Shown one piece after another: positions 1 through 8,744 of a stretch of DNA of 64,000 nt (position 1 is the stretch's first letter; each line of letters opens with the position of its first letter). Made by a program: the position numbers and the translations under genes. The notes under the pieces were generated by a model that had not been told where the DNA came from, did not search any database, and saw only the letters and a list, made by a program, of their open reading frames with translations. Where the stretch lies: contig NZ_KQ948764.1 in assembly GCF_001514205.1 (NCBI RefSeq), forward strand, positions 505,882 through 569,881, in the 5' to 3' direction. The DNA comes from Streptomyces griseoruber. GTDB lineage: Bacteria > Actinomycetota > Actinomycetes > Streptomycetales > Streptomycetaceae.

Positions 1-1434
1 CGCTCTTCCCAGGAGTGTGCGGACCAGCAGCGCCTGGACGGCGGCCGCCGTTGCGTACACCGTAAGGGCCACCCCGTGCGGGTCGGCGAGGTGGGTGAGC
101 AGAGCGAGGGTCTGGGCGAGGGCGGCGGCGCAGCAGACGGCGGCCGTGCCGCGGACCGCGCCGAAGGACTGGAGCAGCAGCCCGGTCCACAGCACCACGC
201 CCAGCAGGAGCAGGTCCGCGAGGCGTACGGCGGTCAGGCCGGGGGTGTCCGGCCACAGGGCGGTGGCGCTCAGCCCGAGGGCCAGGAGGACCAGCAGGTA
301 GGCGGCGAGGCACTCGACGCCGGTGCGCAGGGTCGCCCGCCGGAAGGCGTGCGGGGTGCCCGTGGTGCGCAGTCCGGCCAGACTGCCGCTGCGGAAGCGG
401 TACAGCAGCCATTCGGCGGGGCCCATGCTGAGGGTGAGCGCCACGGCGGAGGGGGCGGCGAGCGCGCTGTGCTCCTGCCCCGCCAGGACGTCGCCGAGGG
501 CCGCGTACAGGACGAGGGCGCCGCTGCCGAGGCCGAACAGGGCGTACGGCAGGGAGGCTGCCGCTGCGGGGGCGTCGGACGCGGGGGCCGGCTTGCGCAG
601 GGAGGGCGCGACCGAGAGCAGTCCGAGCAGCATCACCGCGGCCAGTGAGCCCACCAGGACGGTCAGGCCGAGTGGGTCCGGGACGGGGCGGGCCAGGGCC
701 AGGAGGGCGCCCGCCGTGAGCGGGGCCAGGGCGGCCAGCAGGGCCCGTTCGCGGCCGAGGACGAGCAGGGTGGTGGAGGCGCCGAGGTAGCAGGACTGGC
801 CGGCGGCGAAGGCCACGGCCGCCCCGTCGGCGGGCCCGGCGAACGCCAGCGCGGTCAGCGCGCCGAGCAGGGCGCCCAGCGGGGCCCCGACGAGGAGGCA
901 GCGCCGGGCGGCCGGGCGGTCGCCCAGCCCCAGCCAGGCGTACGCCCGGTGGGACAGGCCCTGGTTCCAGGTCCAGCCGAACAGCGCGCCGGCCAGCAGC
1001 GGGACCGTCCCCGGCGGCAGGCCGAGGGCGCCGGGCGGGCCGGTGAGCAGCGGGGCGCCGAGGACGTACGCGAGGCCGGGCAGGGCGAAGGCGAGCCCGC
1101 GCAGGAGGCAGGCGCGCAGGTCGGCCCGCCAGGGGTCGTGCGGCGGTGCGTCGGGTTCCGGGTGGCGGCGCGGGACGCGGGCGTAGAGCTCCTCGGCGAG
1201 TGCGAAGGAGTTGCGCACACCGTAGCGTTCGCGGATCTGGTCGTCGGAGAGGCCGTCGGACTCCAGCACAGCGGCTATCTCGTCCGGGTGGACGGCGGCG
1301 GCCGCGAAGTCGCCGAGCTGTGCCGCGAGTCGGTCGAGGGGGTCGGGGGCGGCCCAGGAGGGGGTCCGCGCGGTGCGCTGCTGAGGGACGAGAGGCCGTG
1401 CGGCCGTCTCCCGGCCGGTGGTCCCGCGGTTCAC
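1..1434 (-). CDS. Polytopic membrane protein, PelG/flippase-like (3' end beyond window)
   Basis: The frame is open from a GTG at 1434 to the window edge, giving 478 visible residues with no stop, so the gene is truncated here. The first ~110 residues are hydrophilic and contain the helix HPDEIAAVLESDGLSDDQ. After that I count about twelve hydrophobic segments (for example around GLAFALPGLAYVLGAP, VLVGSLAAVMLLGLLSV and YLLVLLALGLSATALW). Twelve spans fit a polysaccharide transporter of the MOP/PelG kind, but I see no diagnostic motif, so this rests on topology and on the PelF-like neighbour. Its GTG overlaps the TGA of the upstream glycosyltransferase gene (GTGA), which implies translational coupling. 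An ATG-only search would miss this gene. Seen: open frame, overlap, hydrophobicity. Inferred: export of a polymer made by the neighbour. Confidence 0.75.
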   Translation of the reverse strand, partial: MNRGTTGRETAARPLVPQQRTARTPSWAAPDPLDRLAAQLGDFAAAAVHPDEIAAVLESDGLSDDQIRERYGVRNSFALAEELYARVPRRHPEPDAPPHDPWRADLRACLLRGLAFALPGLAYVLGAPLLTGPPGALGLPPGTVPLLAGALFGWTWNQGLSHRAYAWLGLGDRPAARRCLLVGAPLGALLGALTALAFAGPADGAAVAFAAGQSCYLGASTTLLVLGRERALLAALAPLTAGALLALARPVPDPLGLTVLVGSLAAVMLLGLLSVAPSLRKPAPASDAPAAAASLPYALFGLGSGALVLYAALGDVLAGQEHSALAAPSAVALTLSMGPAEWLLYRFRSGSLAGLRTTGTPHAFRRATLRTGVECLAAYLLVLLALGLSATALWPDTPGLTAVRLADLLLLGVVLWTGLLLQSFGAVRGTAAVCCAAALAQTLALLTHLADPHGVALTVYATAAAVQALLVRTLLGRA

Positions 1435-2948
1435 CAGCCCGTCCCGTCCGTCGCCACGGCCCGGTACCACGGGTCGCGCAGTTCCTCGGTCCAGTCGGTG
1501 ACCGTCTCGACCGTGGGCTCGTAGACGTCCAGGCCCGCGAGTTCCTGGTAGATCGTGCGGAAGTTGTCGACCGAACGCCGGAGCGTGAACCGGTCGATGA
1601 CCCGTTGTCGGGACAACTCGCCTAGTCTCAGGCGCCGTTCGTCGTCCTTGAGGAGGGTCAGGGCGGCGGCGGCCAGCTTCTCCGGCTCGCGCGGCGGGAC
1701 GACCAGACCGGTGTCGCCGACGGCCTCGCGCACTCCGCCGACGTCCGTCGACACCGTCGTACGGCCGCAGGACATGGCCTCGATGAGGGAGAACGGGAAG
1801 CCCTCGGAGATCGAGGACAGCATCACGACATGGCCGGCGGCGTAGGCGCGCGAGACGTCGGTGACGCGGCCCTCGAAGGTGAGGCCGTCGGTGACGCCGA
1901 GTTCGGCGGCGAGCTTCTCCAGCCGGGTCGCGTACTCCGCGCAGCCGGGGGCCACCGGGCCGAACAACCTCAGGCGGGTGTCGGGGAGTTCGGCGCGGAC
2001 GACGGCGTAGGCGCGCAGCAGGGTCTCCAGGTCCTTGATGGGGTCGATGCGGCCGCACCAGGCCAGGGTGGGCGTGTCGGGCTCGGGTCCGGCGTGCGGG
2101 AAGGCGTGCGGGTCGACGCCGTTGTAGACCGTGCGGATCTTCCGGGGATCGGCGCCGCCGCGCTCCTCCCAGCGGCGGTTGTACTGGTTGCAGGGCGTGA
2201 TGAGGTCCGCCGCGCGGTAGCCGAGGGAGTTCAGGGCGCGGTGGAAGCCGAGCATGAAGGCCTTCACCGGCCAGCGCCGTGCCTCGCGGCGGCTGCCGAG
2301 GTAGCGCTCGCGCAGATAGATGCCGTGCTCGGTGAGGAGGAACGGGACGCCGTCGAAGTGGCGGGCGGCGAGGGCGGGCAGGGTGGCGAGGCCGCTGCTG
2401 ACGGCGTGCGCGACCGAGTCGCCGGGGACCCGGAAGCCCAGCGGGCGCAGGGCGTGTTCCAGCAGGTCGATGGCGGTGAGCGCGTCGTGCACGGTGGGGG
2501 CGGCGGCCGCGGTGGGCAGATGCGGCATCGTCCATGTCGCCAGCAGGGAGCGCAGCGCGGTCTCGGTGCGCAGGGCCGCCGACAGCCGGCCCTCGCGGGC
2601 GAGTGCGGCCAGTTCGTAGAGGCTCTCGCCGAAGTCGCAGGGTGACTCGGGGTCGAGGATCGACAGCAGCAGACGTTCGTGGGCGTCGCCGAAGCGGCGC
2701 AGGTCCCTGCCGTACGGCGGCCGGTCGCGGCCGGGGCGCGGGCCCCAGGTCGGCACGGAGCTGTGGCGGCGGACGTTGGGCGGCAGCTCCCAGGTCACGG
2801 GTTCGCGGCCGCTGCCGGAGAGCGAGACGACGTGGAAGTCCACCTCCGGCATGCCCTTGACCAGTTGGTCGCACCAGGTGCTGACCCCGCCGTGGACGAG
2901 CGGGTAGGTGCCTTCGGTGAGCATGGTGACGCTTCGGCCTGTGCGCAT
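1431..2948 (-). CDS. PelF-like family 4 glycosyltransferase
   Basis: 505 residues. The N-terminus MLTEGTYPLVHGGVSTW (residues ~9-25) is typical of PelF-type transferases, which carry a DUF3492-like N-terminal Rossmann half. The C-terminal half is a GT4 donor-binding domain, with CGRIDPIKDLETLLRAY and an EGFPFSLIEAMSCG segment (~residue 380) that supplies the E-x7-E nucleotide-sugar motif. Family knowledge: PelF is a cytosolic transferase that uses UDP-sugars to build Pel, an N-acetylgalactosamine-rich biofilm polymer. The substrate here is an inference. It has no signal peptide, as expected for a cytosolic enzyme. It is coupled to the membrane-protein gene downstream and follows the secreted deacetylase-like gene on the same strand, which suggests synthesis, export and modification of one polymer. 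Confidence 0.85.
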   Translation of the reverse strand: MRTGRSVTMLTEGTYPLVHGGVSTWCDQLVKGMPEVDFHVVSLSGSGREPVTWELPPNVRRHSSVPTWGPRPGRDRPPYGRDLRRFGDAHERLLLSILDPESPCDFGESLYELAALAREGRLSAALRTETALRSLLATWTMPHLPTAAAAPTVHDALTAIDLLEHALRPLGFRVPGDSVAHAVSSGLATLPALAARHFDGVPFLLTEHGIYLRERYLGSRREARRWPVKAFMLGFHRALNSLGYRAADLITPCNQYNRRWEERGGADPRKIRTVYNGVDPHAFPHAGPEPDTPTLAWCGRIDPIKDLETLLRAYAVVRAELPDTRLRLFGPVAPGCAEYATRLEKLAAELGVTDGLTFEGRVTDVSRAYAAGHVVMLSSISEGFPFSLIEAMSCGRTTVSTDVGGVREAVGDTGLVVPPREPEKLAAAALTLLKDDERRLRLGELSRQRVIDRFTLRRSVDNFRTIYQELAGLDVYEPTVETVTDWTEELRDPWYRAVATDGTGW

Positions 2949-3025
2949 GGCTGCGCCGCTTCCCCCCTGTTTTTCGCGGATGTGGAGAGGGGAACTGCGG
3001 ACCGGATGCCGGGTGCTGGTCTGCT

Positions 3026-3064
3026 GTGGCTGGTCGCGCAGTTCCCCGCGCCCCCTTGGGGGCG
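3026..3064. repeat. Streptomyces intergenic GC palindrome, copy 1
   Basis: Contains GGTCGCGCAGTTCCCCGCG followed by CCCCCTTGGGGG, which folds into a short stem. It lies 7 bases beyond the stop of the deacetylase gene, where a terminator would be. The same core recurs at 7070-7119 and, shortened, at 21677-21702. Confidence 0.8.
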
Positions 3065-3071
3065 TTGGTGG

Positions 3072-5108
3072 TTACGGCAGCTTCAGCGTGACCGCGCTCT
3101 GGAGGCCGCTCACGACCGTCCAGTCCGAGCGGCGGCCGGCGTACGGGGTGCCGAACGCGGTGGTGACGAGGAGCTGCTGCTTCTTCGTGCCCTCGGGCAC
3201 CGTGACCGGGATCTGGGTGCCGTTCGGCGCGGTGATCGTCACCGTGTTGCCGATGCGGTACGCGGTCACCTTGTTGGCGGCGACGGCGGCCTGCCAGGCG
3301 GCGCGGCGCTGGAGTTCGGTGCCGATGGCGCTCTGGCGGAGGTTCTCCAGGGGGGTGTTGTCGGCGAACAGGGCCTTGTAGTCGGCGAGGACCTTGTCCA
3401 TGACCGGGTAGAGGAGACGGTCCTCGGCCAGGTTGGACTGGTGGGCGTAGTGCGGCCGGGGGTCGTTGCTGATGGCGTGGCCCAGGTCGGTGCGGGCCTC
3501 CTGCGGGACGATGTAGTCGTCGTAGCCGGTGGCCGTGTCCAGGGGCTGGGAGAGGCAGGTGGAGGAGGCGTTGCCCTCGCAGACACCGCTGCCGCCGTTC
3601 GCCTTCGCGGTGTAGATCCAGTTGTACTCGTCGGCCATCTCGGCCTTGGTGCCCGTGTTGTAGTACACGTTCATCGGGTACCGCGGCACGGTCAGCGCGT
3701 TGCCCACCGCGCGCTGCGCGGGCTCGCGCGAGTTGTCCGAGGCGATCCACTTGACGCCGTTGTCGGAGAGGGCGCGGGCCAGGTTCGGGTTGTCGTCCGG
3801 CTGCTGCGGCAGCGTCCTGAGGCCCGAGTGCTCGCCGGTGACCAGCTCGGTGCGGTCGATCGGCAGGCCCTTGGCCGCCGCCCAGTCGTTGTTGTCGCGG
3901 ATCTGCGCGGAGATGTCGGCGCGGCTCATGTACTGCGTCGAGCCGTCGGCGTTCTTCGCGCAGCTCCACGGCACGGTGGAGGTGTCCTGGACACAGCCGA
4001 GGAACGGGTGGGTGTAGGTGTGGTTGATCCAGCGGTACTTGGCCTTGTCGGCGAGGAGCCGGTCGGCCATGGCGTCGGTGCCGCCGTTCTCGGTCTTCCA
4101 CTCCTCCCCGGCGCCGGCGTTGTACACCATGTCCATGGTGAAGCCGTGTTCCTGCTGCCACTGGGCGGCGTAGGCCGCGTCGGCGGCCGTCATCCGGATC
4201 GGGGTGCCGTCGTCGTCCCCGCCGCCGACGCAGTCGATGTCGCCGGGCGTGCAGTTGCGCGCGGCGTCCCAGCGGGCGTCGGGCGCGAACACGTCGTCGA
4301 CGTGGACGGCGAAGTAGTTGCGGGCCTGGCCCAGGTGGACACCCTGGGTGAGCCACTCGACGATGCCGCGGGCGAGCAGCCGGAACTGCTGCTGGTACTC
4401 GTTGTAGGCGAACGTCACGACCAGCTCGCGGCGTCCGTCGTGGGCGTACTCGCCGACCAGGCTGCCGGTCCCGCCGCCCCCCGGCAGCGGTGCGTCGACA
4501 TAGCTGGTGTAGCCGGCCCTGGGCGCCGCCAGGTAGCCGTAACTCTCGCCGATCGTGGGCGAGTTGTCCTCGAAGGTGAAGCCGCCGTCGAGGTAGCCGA
4601 ACCAGCCGGACCTGCCGGCCGTGGTCACGGACGCCTGCTGCCCGTCGAGGGAGCCGGAGTAGTTCGCGTACTCCAGGCCGACCTCGGGGTGCGCCCAGGT
4701 GTAGGCGTCGACCTGCGGGATGCCGTACGTCTTCTCGTACGTCTCCAGCGCGGTCTGCTCGGCCGAACCGGCGCCGAACGGTGCCTCGTTGGGCAGTACG
4801 ACGCCCTGGAACCTCGCCCTCGGGGTCCCGTTCACGGTGTCGGCCAGGAAGGCCGCGGTGATCGTCGGCCGGCTCGCGGAGTTCAGGTCGACGACGGTGT
4901 ACGGGATGCCGGTGCTCTTCAGCTGGGCGGTGATGGCCTGCACGGGGGTGTCCCCGTTGTCCACGACCAGGACCCTCAGGTCGATCCGCGGCTCCCCTGC
5001 CGCGGCGGCGCCGGGTGCCGCCCCCAGACTCAGCGCCGTCAGCCCCGCGGCCGCCATGAAGGCGGCGGCGTTCTTGGCGTTTCTCCACATGCGCGCACGC
5101 TGCGCCAT
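3072..5108 (-). CDS. Secreted polysaccharide deacetylase-like protein (Agd3/CE18-like)
   Basis: 678 residues from the ATG at 5108, chosen because GGGGAGGA lies a few bases upstream and a clear signal peptide follows (basic start, then AAFMAAAGLTALSLGAAPG, cut near residue 35). The open frame runs further upstream but that part has no RBS. The middle of the protein carries deacetylase-type metal motifs: HVDDVF (~residue 269, the Asp-Asp motif) and NHTYTH (~361, the H-x3-H motif), followed by TGEHSGLRT. This arrangement resembles Agd3, the fungal exopolysaccharide deacetylase (CE18), and the deacetylase domain of PelA. Likely role: N-deacetylation of a hexosamine polymer outside the cell. The neighbouring PelF-like gene supports this. 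The family call comes from motifs only. Confidence 0.7.
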   Translation of the reverse strand: MAQRARMWRNAKNAAAFMAAAGLTALSLGAAPGAAAAGEPRIDLRVLVVDNGDTPVQAITAQLKSTGIPYTVVDLNSASRPTITAAFLADTVNGTPRARFQGVVLPNEAPFGAGSAEQTALETYEKTYGIPQVDAYTWAHPEVGLEYANYSGSLDGQQASVTTAGRSGWFGYLDGGFTFEDNSPTIGESYGYLAAPRAGYTSYVDAPLPGGGGTGSLVGEYAHDGRRELVVTFAYNEYQQQFRLLARGIVEWLTQGVHLGQARNYFAVHVDDVFAPDARWDAARNCTPGDIDCVGGGDDDGTPIRMTAADAAYAAQWQQEHGFTMDMVYNAGAGEEWKTENGGTDAMADRLLADKAKYRWINHTYTHPFLGCVQDTSTVPWSCAKNADGSTQYMSRADISAQIRDNNDWAAAKGLPIDRTELVTGEHSGLRTLPQQPDDNPNLARALSDNGVKWIASDNSREPAQRAVGNALTVPRYPMNVYYNTGTKAEMADEYNWIYTAKANGGSGVCEGNASSTCLSQPLDTATGYDDYIVPQEARTDLGHAISNDPRPHYAHQSNLAEDRLLYPVMDKVLADYKALFADNTPLENLRQSAIGTELQRRAAWQAAVAANKVTAYRIGNTVTITAPNGTQIPVTVPEGTKKQQLLVTTAFGTPYAGRRSDWTVVSGLQSAVTLKLP

Positions 5109-5497
5109 GGTGTGTCCTCCCCCAGAGATGGATCTCCTCGCGCGGGCAGCAGGCATGGCTGTGCCGATACGGCGAAGGATCCGTGGAAATCGTGTGAAAC
5201 AGCGAAGTGATCTCTCGCTGGACCCGACGAGTGTGACCCACCTCATGGAGTGCGAGGATCCAGAAATGGCTACGACGCCACAGACAGGTGAACGCTCGCG
5301 TGCATGAGCGAATGCGCAGGCACGCGTAGGCTCGTTGCGGGGTTCGTCACGCCGGTTCGCCGCGCCGATGCGACGCACCCCGGATGCGACCGCTCCTCCG
5401 GCCGAGATCAGACACCGTCTAGGGTCTGCTGCCGGGCCCGGTCGACCCACCCGTTCCGGCCACAGCAACTCCACATCGGAAGCGAGATTTCACCACC
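5109..5497. other. 389-bp divergent intergenic region
   Basis: It separates the deacetylase gene (minus) from pepA (plus) and must hold both promoters. I see no RNA gene and no long inverted repeat. A TAGGGT at about 5419-5424 could be a -10 element for pepA, but no convincing -35 is spaced from it. Confidence 0.4.
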
Positions 5498-7024
5498 GTG
5501 ACTGCTCTCACTCTCAGCACCGCCGCGGCGCCCGGCCTTCGGGCCGACGCGATCGTGATCGGTGTCGCCAAGGGCGTAAAGGGCCCGATCGTTGCCCCGG
5601 GCTCCGAGCCCGTCGACCAGGCCTACGACGGCCGCCTCGCGGGCGTGCTGGAAACCCTCGGTGCCACCGGCGCCGAGGGCGAGGTCACGAAGCTGCCCGC
5701 CCCGGCCGGCTTCAAGGCTCCGCTCGTGCTCGCGGTGGGGCTGGGCGCGGAGCCCGAGAAGGACGCCTCCTACGACGCCGAGGCGCTGCGCAGGGCGGCC
5801 GGCGTGGCCGCCCGCGCCCTCACCGGCTCCAAGAAGGCCGCCTTCGCCCTGCCCCTGACGGACGCCGGCGACGTCGGCGCGGTCGCCGAGGGCGTGGTGC
5901 TGGGCGCCTACTCCTTCGACGCCTACAAGCAGAACGGCGCCGACGCCAGGGCGAAGAACGCCAAGGCGCCGCTCGCCGAGGCCGCCCTGCTCGGCGGGAA
6001 GCCGCGCGACGCCGCCCACAAGGCCGCGCTCGCCCGTGCCACCGCCGTCGGCGAGGAGCTCAACCGGGCCCGCGACCTCATCAACATGCCGCCGAACGAC
6101 CTCGACCCCGAGGCGTTCGCCACCCTGGCGCAGACCGCGGCCAAGGAGCACGGCATCAAGGTCCAGGTGCTCGACGAGAAGGCCCTCGCCAAGGGCGGCT
6201 ACGGCGGCATCCTGGGCGTCGGCGGCGGCTCCGCCGCGGCCCCGCGCCTGGTCAAGCTGTCGTACACCTCCTCGAAGGCGGACAAGCACCTCGCCTTCGT
6301 CGGCAAGGGCATCACCTACGACTCGGGCGGCATCTCGCTGAAGCCGGCCGGTCACAACGAGACGATGAAGTGCGACATGAGCGGTGCGGCGGCGGTCTTC
6401 GCCGCCGTGGTCGCCGCCGCACGGCTCGGCCTCGAGGTCAACGTCACCGGCTGGCTGGCGCTGGCCGAGAACATGCCGTCCGGCACCGCCACCCGCCCGG
6501 GTGACGTGCTGCGCATGTTCAGCGGCAAGACCGTGGAGGTGCTGAACACCGACGCGGAGGGCCGGCTGGTCCTCGCGGACGCGCTGTGGGCGGCGTCCCA
6601 GGAGAAGCCGGACGCGATCGTCGACGTGGCGACGCTGACCGGCGCGATGATGCTGGCGCTGGGCAGCCGGACGTTCGGCGTGATGGCCAACGACGACGCG
6701 TTCCGCACGACGGTGTACGAGGCCGCCGAGGAGGTCGGCGAGCCGGCCTGGCCGATGCCGCTGCCGGAGCACCTGCGCAAGGGCATGGACTCCGCCACCG
6801 CCGACATCGCGAACATGGGTGAGCGGATGGGCGGCGGGCTGGTCGCCGGGCTGTTCCTGCGGGAGTTCGTGGGCGAGGGGATCACCTGGGCGCACCTGGA
6901 CATCGCCGGGCCCGCGTTCAACGAGGGCGGGCCCTTCGGGTACACGCCGAAGGGTGGTACCGGGACCGCGGTGCGGACGCTGGTGCGGCTCGCGGAGCTG
7001 ACCGCCGCGGGTGAGCTGGGCTGA
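5498..7024 (+). CDS. pepA: Leucyl aminopeptidase (M17)
   Basis: 508 residues from a GTG start. This is a cytosolic di-metal aminopeptidase that removes N-terminal residues from peptides. The C-terminal catalytic half has the family metal-binding segments: GKGITYDSGGISLKP (~residue 269) and the M17 signature NTDAEGRL (~350), with NIMKCD-like ETMKCDMSGAA between them. The N-terminal ~170 residues form the less conserved regulatory domain. Length and domain order are normal. It is followed by interspersed repeat copy 2, probably its transcription end, so it is probably monocistronic rather than part of the lpd operon. Confidence 0.95.
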   Translation: MTALTLSTAAAPGLRADAIVIGVAKGVKGPIVAPGSEPVDQAYDGRLAGVLETLGATGAEGEVTKLPAPAGFKAPLVLAVGLGAEPEKDASYDAEALRRAAGVAARALTGSKKAAFALPLTDAGDVGAVAEGVVLGAYSFDAYKQNGADARAKNAKAPLAEAALLGGKPRDAAHKAALARATAVGEELNRARDLINMPPNDLDPEAFATLAQTAAKEHGIKVQVLDEKALAKGGYGGILGVGGGSAAAPRLVKLSYTSSKADKHLAFVGKGITYDSGGISLKPAGHNETMKCDMSGAAAVFAAVVAAARLGLEVNVTGWLALAENMPSGTATRPGDVLRMFSGKTVEVLNTDAEGRLVLADALWAASQEKPDAIVDVATLTGAMMLALGSRTFGVMANDDAFRTTVYEAAEEVGEPAWPMPLPEHLRKGMDSATADIANMGERMGGGLVAGLFLREFVGEGITWAHLDIAGPAFNEGGPFGYTPKGGTGTAVRTLVRLAELTAAGELG

Positions 7025-7069
7025 CGCCCGCCTGACAACTCGGGTCATACCGTCGCATGGCGGCTACAG

Positions 7070-7119
7070 GGGCGTGGGGGCCGGTCGCGCGGTTCCCCGC
7101 GCCCCTTCGGGGCGCTCAT
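7070..7119. repeat. Streptomyces intergenic GC palindrome, copy 2
   Basis: Holds GGTCGCGCGGTTCCCCGCG followed by the hairpin GCGCCCCTTCGGGGCGC. It sits 45 bases after pepA and probably ends that transcript. It shares its core with the copies at 3026 and 21677. Confidence 0.8.
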
Positions 7120-7295
7120 CTGAACGTGGGACGTCTCACACCCCGGCCCCGTGTCTCACCGGCCTCCGACAAGTGCGAGGATGGGGCTCGGCAGGACAGG
7201 GCCCCCACCACAGGGCCGGAGAAAGAGCGGCCGGACACCAGCCGCCGGCGGTCAGCGACGACCGGCGCACGGCGCACATGCATGGAGGACGTGAC

Positions 7296-8684
7296 GTGGC
7301 GAACGACGCCAGCACCGTTTTCGACCTAGTGATCCTCGGCGGTGGTAGTGGCGGTTACGCCGCGGCCCTGCGCGGGGCGCAGCTGGGCCTGGACGTCGCC
7401 CTGATCGAGAAGGACAAGGTCGGCGGCACCTGCCTGCACCGGGGTTGCATCCCCACCAAGGCCCTGCTGCACGCGGGCGAGGTCGCCGACCAGGCTCGCG
7501 AGAGCGCGCAGTTCGGCGTCAAGGCCACCTTCGAGGGCATCGACGTCGCCGGGGTCCACAAGTACAAGGACGGCGTGATCTCCGGCCTGTACAAGGGCCT
7601 CCAGGGTCTCATCGCCTCCCGGAAGGTGACGTACATCGAGGGTGAGGGCCGTCTGTCCTCCCCGACCTCCGTCGACGTGAACGGGCAGCGCGTCCAGGGC
7701 CGTCACATCCTGCTGGCGACCGGCTCCGTGCCGAAGTCGCTGCCGGGCCTGGAGATCGACGGCAACCGGATCATCTCCTCCGACCACGCTCTCGTCCTGG
7801 ACCGCGTGCCGAAGTCCGCGATCATCCTGGGCGGCGGTGTCATCGGCGTCGAGTTCGCCTCGGCGTGGAAGTCCTTCGGCGCGGACGTCACCGTCATCGA
7901 GGGTCTCAAGCACCTCGTCCCGGTCGAGGACGAGAACAGCTCCAAGCTTCTTGAGCGCGCGTTCCGCAAGCGCGGCATCAAGTTCAACCTGGGCACCTTC
8001 TTCTCGAAGGCCGAGTACACCGCCGACGGCGTCAAGGTCACCCTGGCCGACGGCAAGGAGTTCGAGGCCGAGATCCTGCTGGTCGCGGTCGGCCGCGGCC
8101 CGGTCTCCGCCGGTCTCGGCTACGAGGAGCAGGGCGTCGCGATGGACCGCGGCTATGTCCTGGCCGACGAATACATGCGGACGAACATCCCCACCATCTC
8201 CGCCGTCGGCGACCTGGTCCCGACCCTCCAGCTCGCGCACGTCGGTTTCGCCGAGGGCATCCTGGTGGCGGAGCGCCTGGCCGGTCTGAAGACCGTCCCG
8301 ATCGACTACGACGGTGTCCCGCGGGTGACGTACTGCCACCCGGAGGTCGCCTCCGTGGGCATCACCGAGGCCAAGGCCAAGGAGCTCTACGGCGCGGACA
8401 AGGTCGTCGCCATCAAGTTCCCGCTCGGCGGCAACGGCAAGAGCCGGATCCTCAACACCACGGGCGAGATCAAGCTCGTCCAGGTGAAGGACGGCGCCGT
8501 GGTCGGCGTCCACATGGTCGGCGACCGTATGGGTGAGCAGGTCGGCGAGGCCCAGCTGATCTACAACTGGGAAGCGCTGCCCTCCGAGGTCGCCCAGCTC
8601 ATCCACGCCCACCCGACGCAGAACGAGGCGCTCGGCGAGGCCCACATGGCCCTGGCCGGCAAGCCGCTGCACGCGCACGACTGA
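7296..8684 (+). CDS. lpd: Dihydrolipoyl dehydrogenase (E3)
   Basis: 462 residues. The GTG at 7296 is chosen because GGAGGA (7284-7289) precedes it and the FAD motif follows at once; the frame continues upstream without an RBS. This flavoprotein reoxidises dihydrolipoamide for 2-oxo-acid dehydrogenase complexes. Seen: the FAD-binding GGGSGGYAAALRGAQLG near the N-terminus, the redox-active pair in GGTCLHRGCIP (Cys ~46 and ~51), the second dinucleotide motif GGGVIGVEFA, and the C-terminal HAHPTQNE carrying the catalytic His-Glu. It is 60 bases upstream of the E2 gene, so E3 and E2 are probably made from one transcript. Confidence 0.96.
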   Translation: MANDASTVFDLVILGGGSGGYAAALRGAQLGLDVALIEKDKVGGTCLHRGCIPTKALLHAGEVADQARESAQFGVKATFEGIDVAGVHKYKDGVISGLYKGLQGLIASRKVTYIEGEGRLSSPTSVDVNGQRVQGRHILLATGSVPKSLPGLEIDGNRIISSDHALVLDRVPKSAIILGGGVIGVEFASAWKSFGADVTVIEGLKHLVPVEDENSSKLLERAFRKRGIKFNLGTFFSKAEYTADGVKVTLADGKEFEAEILLVAVGRGPVSAGLGYEEQGVAMDRGYVLADEYMRTNIPTISAVGDLVPTLQLAHVGFAEGILVAERLAGLKTVPIDYDGVPRVTYCHPEVASVGITEAKAKELYGADKVVAIKFPLGGNGKSRILNTTGEIKLVQVKDGAVVGVHMVGDRMGEQVGEAQLIYNWEALPSEVAQLIHAHPTQNEALGEAHMALAGKPLHAHD

Positions 8685-8744
8685 CCCCTCGGTCGACGAA
8701 GCGACGACACAGACTTCCGCAACTCGTAAGGAGCAACCGAAACC

